DNA of 10,176 bases from CAIKMD01 sp036490955 (GTDB lineage: Bacteria > Pseudomonadota > Alphaproteobacteria > ATCC43930 > CGMCC-115725), in the NCBI GenBank assembly GCA_036490955.1, contig DASXCX010000334.1:1-10176 (forward strand), read 5' to 3'. Position numbers and translations under genes: made by a program. How positions within the stretch are numbered: position 1 is the first letter of the stretch; each line of letters opens with the position of its first letter. Of this stretch, positions 5,989 through 10,176 are shown piece after piece. Below the pieces are notes generated by a model. That model had not been told where the DNA came from, did no database searches, and worked only from the letters and a program-made list of their open reading frames with translations.

Positions 5989-7050
5989 ATGGGAGAAGTT
6001 CTCGGGCTCGGGTTGACACATTTTCCACCCATGACCGGACCCGATGCACAACTGCCCGGCTTTCTCGAACGCTTGCTGAAGAATCCGAAAATCCCGCAAT
6101 CGGCGAAGGACCCGCAGTCCTGGCCTAAGCTTATGCAAGAAGAATGGGGTGATGATCGCGGTCTCGCCGCATCGGCAGAACATCGGCATCGCATCGTCGA
6201 AGCAACGAAGGCGACACGCCGCGCGCTCGATGAATTCAATCCCGATTTCGTCGTGATGTGGGGCGACGACCAATACGAGAATTTTCGCGAAGACATCGTG
6301 CCGCCCTTTTGCGTCTTCGCGCTCGGCGAGGTCGCCAACCACCCGTTCAACGAACACAACGAACGGCGGCAGATGAACGTCTGGAACGAGCCGAAGGAAA
6401 AAGCCTTCGTCGTCAAAGGCCATCGCCGTGGCGCCAAGCATCTTGTCGCTGCGTTGATGGAAGACGGCTTCGATATGCCGTATGCTTATACGCTGAAGCA
6501 TGAGCAAGGCTTGGCGCGAGCTTTCATCAACACGCTTCTCTATCTCGACTACGATCGCGACAAAGGCTGGCCGTATCCGCTCGTGCCGTTCCATGTGAAT
6601 TGCTACGGCTCGAACGTCATTCGCGCGCAAGGTGTCGCAGGGCATCTCGCGCCCGGTGAAGTCGCGGAGGCCGATCCGCCGGGGCCAACGCCCGCGCGCT
6701 GCTTCGATCTCGGCGCCGCGGTCGGGCGTGCAATCAAGGCCAGCCCCTGGCGTGTAGCGCTGGTCGCATCATCGAGTTGGTCGCACGCCTTCTTGACGGA
6801 GAAGACCAACTACATCCTTCCCGACATGGACGCGGACCGCCGCAATTTCGAGCATTTGAAAGCTGGGCGGCTCGCCGAGTGGCGCAAGCTCGCGACCGCC
6901 GATATCGAGAGCTCGGGACAGCACGAATTCCTCAATTGGATCGTGCTCGCCGGCGCCATGAACGAGTTGCGGCTGAAGCCGCAGATCGTCGATTGGATCG
7001 AGACCTATATCTTCAACTCGAACAAATGCTTCGCCATTTTTAACTCCTGA
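5989..7050 (+). CDS. Class III (LigB-superfamily) extradiol ring-cleavage dioxygenase
   Basis: Predicted 353-residue cytosolic dioxygenase related to the catalytic beta subunit of protocatechuate 4,5-dioxygenase (LigB), expected to cleave a catechol-type ring next to the hydroxyls using Fe(II). The first iron ligand appears as H11 in GLGLTHFPPM (H12 in LigB). E313 in GQHEFLNWIVLAGAM fits the C-terminal glutamate ligand (E242 in LigB) by its surrounding W-x3-x-GAM pattern. The second histidine ligand (YNDH in LigB) is not found at the aligned place, which reads MWGDDQ with Q95; H65 and H67 lie upstream. H202 (VPFHVNCYG) and H266 (SSWSHAF) are candidate active-site histidines. It is longer than LigB (about 300) and has no LigA-like alpha-subunit gene beside it. 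GGAAAGG precedes the ATG. The ACMSD-family gene follows 6 bases after its stop. Family assignment is fairly sure; substrate unknown. Confidence 0.82.
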   Translation: MGEVLGLGLTHFPPMTGPDAQLPGFLERLLKNPKIPQSAKDPQSWPKLMQEEWGDDRGLAASAEHRHRIVEATKATRRALDEFNPDFVVMWGDDQYENFREDIVPPFCVFALGEVANHPFNEHNERRQMNVWNEPKEKAFVVKGHRRGAKHLVAALMEDGFDMPYAYTLKHEQGLARAFINTLLYLDYDRDKGWPYPLVPFHVNCYGSNVIRAQGVAGHLAPGEVAEADPPGPTPARCFDLGAAVGRAIKASPWRVALVASSSWSHAFLTEKTNYILPDMDADRRNFEHLKAGRLAEWRKLATADIESSGQHEFLNWIVLAGAMNELRLKPQIVDWIETYIFNSNKCFAIFNS

Positions 7051-7056
7051 GGAATC

Positions 7057-8007
7057 ATGCCGATCGAGCGCCGCGTCGACGTCCATCATCATTTCTATCC
7101 GCAGCAGTATCTCGAGGCGATGAAAAGCGTGCCGGGCCGCGAAGGCGGCGGCGCCGCTTTTCCGGGTGTCGCACAATGGACGACGACACGCACCATCGAG
7201 GAGATGGACAAGCATGGCGTAACGACCGCGATCCTATCGCTGTCGCCGCCGGGGCCGCGCATGCTCGACGTCGAGGGCAATCGCAAGCTCGCGCGTATTT
7301 GCGGCGAATACGCCGCGCAGATGTCGCGCGACAATCCCGGCCGCTTCGGGCTTTTCGCTCCGATGCCGATGCCGGATGTCGACGGCACGCTGAAAGAAAT
7401 CGCCTATGCGCTCGACGTGGTGAAGGCGGACGGCATCGGTTTGATGACGAGCTATGGCGACAAATGGATCGGCGATCCCGCCTTCGATCCGGTGTTCGAG
7501 GAGCTGAACCGGCGCAAGGCGCTGGTCTACATCCATCCGCTCGCGGCGAATTGCAGCATGGGGCTGATGAACTGGGTACCGGATGCGTTGATCGAATATC
7601 CGCACGATACCAGCCGCGCCATCCTTAGCCTGATGTTCAGCGGATCGCTCAATCGCTATCCCGACATCCGCTTCATCTTCTGTCACGGCGGCGGCACGAT
7701 TCCGTTCCTCGCCGGGCGCATCAACCATTCGGGCTCGAACCGTGCTTTCCTCGCGCGCGTGCCGAAAGGCATCGATTACGAAATGCGCAAGCTGCACTAC
7801 GACATCGCGCTGTCGGCATTCAAGCCGTCGCTAGCTGCGCTCTTCGCCTATGTGCCGATGTCGCAGATATTGCTCGGCAGCGACTATCCGTTCTCCTCGA
7901 TCGGCCCATCGATCGAAGGCTTGAACGAGATGGGCCTGACACAAGCCGATCTCGAGACGATCTATCGCGGCAATTCCGAAAGGCTCATCCCGCGACTTCG
8001 CCCGTGA
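7057..8007 (+). CDS. Amidohydrolase-superfamily protein, ACMSD / LigJ / LigW-like decarboxylase or hydratase
   Basis: Predicted 316-residue TIM-barrel metalloenzyme of amidohydrolase family 2. Known relatives decarboxylate 2-amino-3-carboxymuconate semialdehyde (ACMSD), gamma-resorcylate or 5-carboxyvanillate (LigW), or hydrate 4-oxalomesaconate (LigJ). Expected metal ligands are all visible: H10 and H12 in VDVHHHFYP, H160 in VYIHPLA, and D276 in LGSDYPFSS; H210 in FIFCHGGG is the usual catalytic histidine. The NxxR/A-rich C-terminus (YRGNSERLIPRL) is typical. It starts 6 bases after the class III dioxygenase stop, with GAGGA overlapping that stop codon, so the two are translationally close and very probably act in sequence on the same pathway. 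Whether it decarboxylates or hydrates the cleavage product cannot be told from sequence; ACMSD-type decarboxylation and LigJ-type hydration are both open. Confidence 0.87.
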   Translation: MPIERRVDVHHHFYPQQYLEAMKSVPGREGGGAAFPGVAQWTTTRTIEEMDKHGVTTAILSLSPPGPRMLDVEGNRKLARICGEYAAQMSRDNPGRFGLFAPMPMPDVDGTLKEIAYALDVVKADGIGLMTSYGDKWIGDPAFDPVFEELNRRKALVYIHPLAANCSMGLMNWVPDALIEYPHDTSRAILSLMFSGSLNRYPDIRFIFCHGGGTIPFLAGRINHSGSNRAFLARVPKGIDYEMRKLHYDIALSAFKPSLAALFAYVPMSQILLGSDYPFSSIGPSIEGLNEMGLTQADLETIYRGNSERLIPRLRP

Positions 8008-8021
8008 CGGGTTAGCCTCAC

Positions 8022-8966
8022 TTAGCGCACGCCATAATTCTTGAATTTCTGCGGCGTGTTATCGCCCCATTGCGCGCGCAGGTCGGTGACCGGCGCGAGA
8101 TTCGAGCCGTTCGCGACATTGAGCACGTCTGTATCGGTCCAGTGCTCGTGCACGCGGCCCCAGGGATCGCACCAATAATCGAAAATCTGCGCGCCGAGCT
8201 CGTGGCGGCCGACGCCCCACATGTGCTCGTACTTATTCTTCGATATTAGGAATTGATGGCCGAGCATGACGTCGTCGACGTCCTCGACCTCGAAGGAAAG
8301 ATGATTGAGGCCGACCTTGTCGCTCTGCCAGGCGAAAAGAATGTGGTGATCGACATAGTCCTCGCCGCGATCGCAGCGGTTGAGCGAGGCGATGATGTTT
8401 TCTTTGCTGCCGGCATAGATGTCGTCGGACGCAATGAAGCCGAAATTTTCGCGATACCAGGCGAGCGCGCGCTTCAAGTTCTTCGAGAGGATGACGCTGT
8501 GACCGACGCGCTTCACCTGTGACGGCCGCTCTTTCAGCCGCGTCAGCGCGCCCGCACGTGCATTCTTGTCCGAGCCGCGGTTGAGGGTGATCTTTTCGAC
8601 CGGCAGCGGCGGCGAGGTCGCGACGCCGTGCACGACTTCGATCTCGAAGCCGTCGGGATCAGTCAGCTTCACGCGATGGCCGCCGCCGGGCTCATCGATC
8701 GGCTCGATCTTCGAAGCGCCTTCGACGCGCGCAATTTTCTCGAGATCATCGCGGCTCGCCGCATAGTAGGCCCAGCCGACGACCTGCGGATCGCCTTTTT
8801 CGGTAATGTGAATATGATGCGCCGGGTCCGTGCCACGCATATAGAGGGCGTTCGCTATGCGCTCCGCGCGCACCATGCCGAAATCGATGAGGAATTCTTC
8901 CATCCGGTCGAGATCAGGGGCGCGCATGCGACCCCACGCGATGTCTTGAACCTTGATGACCGGCAT
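8022..8966 (-). CDS. Type I extradiol dioxygenase, VOC (vicinal oxygen chelate) family
   Basis: Predicted 314-residue two-domain VOC protein resembling catechol 2,3-dioxygenase / 2,3-dihydroxybiphenyl 1,2-dioxygenase. Iron ligands by family pattern are H156 (RVGHSVIL), H222 (LNHLSFEV) and E274 (RVHEHWTD). The expected second-shell residues H207/H208 (DHHILF), H255 (GRHELG) and Y264 (IFDYWCDPWG) are also present, so the C-terminal domain looks catalytically intact. The N-terminal domain (residues about 5-115) is the usual degenerate VOC copy ending TDPDGFEIEVVHG. The ATG at 8966 has a strong GGAGG (plus 8976-8980) nine bases upstream. It faces the ACMSD-family gene tail to tail with a 14-base gap and is divergent from the aldolase gene. 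A second ring-cleavage enzyme of unrelated fold in the same locus is notable. The substrate is unknown. Confidence 0.88.
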   Translation of the reverse strand: MPVIKVQDIAWGRMRAPDLDRMEEFLIDFGMVRAERIANALYMRGTDPAHHIHITEKGDPQVVGWAYYAASRDDLEKIARVEGASKIEPIDEPGGGHRVKLTDPDGFEIEVVHGVATSPPLPVEKITLNRGSDKNARAGALTRLKERPSQVKRVGHSVILSKNLKRALAWYRENFGFIASDDIYAGSKENIIASLNRCDRGEDYVDHHILFAWQSDKVGLNHLSFEVEDVDDVMLGHQFLISKNKYEHMWGVGRHELGAQIFDYWCDPWGRVHEHWTDTDVLNVANGSNLAPVTDLRAQWGDNTPQKFKNYGVR

Positions 8967-9112
8967 TTCCGCTTTCCTCCAACGATTTGCGCGACCTTAG
9001 CCGGAGCCGCGGAGCCTCGCTACTCCGCGACGACACTTTCGGCCTGCGCGTTGACCGCGAAGCGCGGCCGTACTACGAGGCGCCTCGCGGGAAACTTAAG
9101 GGAGAGAGGCTA
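8967..9112. promoter_or_regulatory. Divergent spacer between the VOC dioxygenase and class II aldolase genes
   Basis: The 146-base region contains the ribosome-binding sites of both flanking genes and presumably both promoters. On the plus strand TTGACC (9051-9056), 17 bases, then TACGAG (9074-9079) is a candidate promoter that would start transcription about 25 bases before the GTG at 9113 and leave the GGAGAGAGG ribosome-binding site (9101-9109) in the leader. No clear minus-strand promoter was found. Confidence 0.4.
9008..9029. repeat. Inverted repeat CGCGGAG-N8-CTCCGCG
   Basis: Two exact seven-base complementary arms separated by CCTCGCTA lie in the divergent spacer, about 22 bases upstream of the candidate TTGACC element. 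Being GC-rich it may be chance; it could be an operator or a hairpin in the minus-strand leader. Confidence 0.35.
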
Positions 9113-9868
9113 GTGGCGGACGGCGACAAGCGGAATATCACCGACGAAGAGCTCGCGCTCCGGCGCAAGCTTGCGATCATGTGCCGCGTCCTCGGCGTGC
9201 AGAAATCGATCGGGCTTTACGGCCACGTTTCGATCCGCGTCCCCAACACCGACATCGTGCTGATGACGCCCGGCGCCGGCACGCGCAAAGACCGGGTCAG
9301 GCTCGACCAGATTTTCGTTTTCGATATGAGCGGAAAAATTCTTCAGCATCCAGGCGGCGACCGGCCGATGCAGATTCCTGCCGAGTGGCGCATCCACACG
9401 CAGATTCACAAGGACCGGCCCGAAATCGGCTGTATCGCCCATCTGCACGCGCATGCTTCGACCTTGATGGGCGTCGCCCAACGCGAGATCGTGCCGGTCT
9501 TTTCGCAGGGCGGCTTCCTTTATGGCGGTGTGCCAACCTGGGACGATCCGCGCATGGTGCTCGACGACAAATCGGCGGTCGCACTATCGCAAACACTGGG
9601 CAAAGCGATTGCTTGCCAAATGCGTGGACACGGATCGGTCGTTGTTGGCGAAACAGCCGAGCAATGCCTACAGGCCTGCACCTTCATCGAGGAAAACGCG
9701 CAGTATCAAATCGAGGCAGAAGCCCTCGGCGGCGCCAAACCCTTCCCGAACGAGCTTTGGGAGCAGCTCATCGCCGAGCGGCGCGGCGGCCGCGTTGGCA
9801 GCGGCGGCACGATGCTGCTGTGGAACTACTGGGCTCAGATCGTGGAGGAAGAAGGCGTTCCGTTCTAA
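9113..9868 (+). CDS. Class II aldolase/adducin-family protein (aldolase or decarboxylase)
   Basis: Predicted 251-residue zinc enzyme of the class II aldolase fold. The family includes L-fuculose-phosphate aldolase and, in aromatic pathways, 3,4-dihydroxyphthalate-type decarboxylases. Numbered from the chosen start, the zinc site reads H110 and H112 (AHLHAHA) and H173 (RGHGSVVVG), with E91 (PAEWRIH) at the place of the catalytic acid in fuculose aldolase. YGHVSIRVP near residue 36-44 is the common N-terminal motif. I chose the GTG at 9113: it follows GGAGAGAGG at 9101-9109 and begins just before the first conserved helix. The in-frame ATG at 8987 would prefix 42 Arg-rich residues and run through the presumed promoter. 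In this cluster it could remove a carboxyl group before ring cleavage or split a hydroxy-keto acid afterwards; sequence alone does not say which. Confidence 0.85.
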   Translation: MADGDKRNITDEELALRRKLAIMCRVLGVQKSIGLYGHVSIRVPNTDIVLMTPGAGTRKDRVRLDQIFVFDMSGKILQHPGGDRPMQIPAEWRIHTQIHKDRPEIGCIAHLHAHASTLMGVAQREIVPVFSQGGFLYGGVPTWDDPRMVLDDKSAVALSQTLGKAIACQMRGHGSVVVGETAEQCLQACTFIEENAQYQIEAEALGGAKPFPNELWEQLIAERRGGRVGSGGTMLLWNYWAQIVEEEGVPF

Positions 9869-9906
9869 AGCGCTCGCCGGCGCACGACCCCAAGCTGCCC
9901 CGCTCG

Positions 9907-9920
9907 GCCGACGCGTCGGC
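9907..9920. repeat. 14-bp palindrome in the convergent gap
   Basis: GCCGACGCGTCGGC is a perfect palindrome between the tail-to-tail ends of the aldolase gene (9868) and the partial VOC gene (9925). It could serve as a bidirectional terminator hairpin (5-bp stem, 4-base loop), but it is short and has no T-tract on either side, so that role is weakly supported. Confidence 0.3.
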
Positions 9921-9924
9921 GGGA

Positions 9925-10176
9925 TCAGCCCGGCGTCTTCGCCGCAGCCGCCGTTTCCTCGAGGCCGAAGCGGTCGCCGAAATCGAAGGCGTCGTCGTGC
10001 TGGAAGCCATCGTAATACTGGAACTCCCACCAATTGCCGTCGAGATCCTCGAAATAGAACGAGTAGACCCCGTGATGCTGCTCGGGGTCTTGAATCTGGC
10101 CGATCTTGTAGGTCTCTTTCAGTTCCTTGGCGCGCGCATGCGCTTGATCGACCTCTTCCTTGCTGCGTAGCTCGAG
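9925..10176 (-). CDS. VOC family protein, C-terminal part (cut by window edge)
   Basis: An open frame enters at the right edge and runs to TGA at 9925-9927, giving 83 residues from LELRSKEEVD to AAAAKTPG; no start codon is in the window, so the N-terminal part lies beyond 10176. The segment HGVYSFYFEDLDGNWWEFQYY is the hallmark last strands of a glyoxalase/bleomycin-resistance/dioxygenase (VOC) domain, where the final glutamate (EFQYY) is the usual metal ligand, and HHG precedes it. The tail FDFGDRFGLEE follows the domain. Too little is present to tell a ring-cleaving dioxygenase from another VOC enzyme. It converges on the aldolase gene with a 56-base gap and suggests the catabolic locus continues to the right. 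Confidence 0.8.
   Translation of the reverse strand, partial: LELRSKEEVDQAHARAKELKETYKIGQIQDPEQHHGVYSFYFEDLDGNWWEFQYYDGFQHDDAFDFGDRFGLEETAAAAKTPG

Noticed and set aside
5812..6645. 277-codon minus-strand open frame opposite the class III dioxygenase gene
   Set aside because: It crosses the divergent promoter region and its translation has no domain, whereas the plus-strand protein has conserved dioxygenase features.
8001..8011. CCCG-TGA-CGGG mini-hairpin at the convergent ends of the ACMSD-family and VOC dioxygenase genes
   Set aside because: A 4-bp stem with a 3-base loop and no T-tract is too weak to call a terminator.
9668..10033. 121-codon minus-strand open frame near the right end
   Set aside because: The real minus-strand gene here is in another frame and gives a clear VOC domain ending at 9925; this frame is a shadow.
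9181..10170. 329-codon plus-strand open frame over the aldolase and partial VOC genes
   Set aside because: It is out of frame with the aldolase gene, which has intact zinc-site motifs, and antisense to the VOC C-terminus. Its Arg/Pro-rich translation is typical of a shadow frame.

Overview
The window is 10,176 bases of high-GC, tightly packed DNA. Gene content and protein style point to an alphaproteobacterium of the Hyphomicrobiales type (Bradyrhizobium / Rhodopseudomonas / Pseudolabrys-like). This is an inference from overall impression; no rRNA or marker gene fixes the taxon. I see no tRNA or rRNA gene, insertion sequence, CRISPR array or phage gene. Nine complete coding regions plus one cut off at the right edge account for most of the sequence.

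Left block (31-1370, minus strand): two housekeeping genes, folD (tetrahydrofolate one-carbon metabolism) followed closely by apaG. A 321-base gap (1371-1691) separates them from what looks like an accessory catabolic cluster.

Central minus-strand operon (5869 down to 1692), in transcription order: a LigI-like amidohydrolase, a phthalate-4,5-dioxygenase-type Rieske oxygenase, a periplasmic SsuA/NMT1-type ABC substrate-binding protein, and a luciferase-like flavin monooxygenase. Gaps are 13, 47 and 23 bases. A divergent plus-strand pair (5989-8007) encodes a LigB-superfamily class III extradiol dioxygenase and an ACMSD-family amidohydrolase/decarboxylase. The 119-base divergent spacer holds a TTTAGC-N5-GCTAAA dyad with the spacing of a LysR-type operator.

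Right block: a type I (VOC-fold) extradiol dioxygenase on the minus strand (8022-8966), a divergent class II aldolase/adducin-family protein (9113-9868), and the C-terminal 83 codons of a second VOC protein running off the right edge (9925-10176, minus).

Together the genes read as an aromatic-acid degradation locus: solute capture (binding protein), ring hydroxylation or O-demethylation (Rieske; possibly the flavin monooxygenase), meta ring cleavage (class III and/or type I dioxygenase), and processing of the cleavage product by lactone hydrolysis, decarboxylation or hydration, and aldol cleavage. The lower-pathway families resemble the protocatechuate 4,5-cleavage (Lig) route. However, the LigB-like and LigI-like proteins each have a non-canonical residue at a position normally conserved for metal binding or catalysis, so the substrate and exact chemistry may differ from the described Lig route. 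No permease, ATPase, Rieske reductase, flavin reductase or regulator is present in the window.
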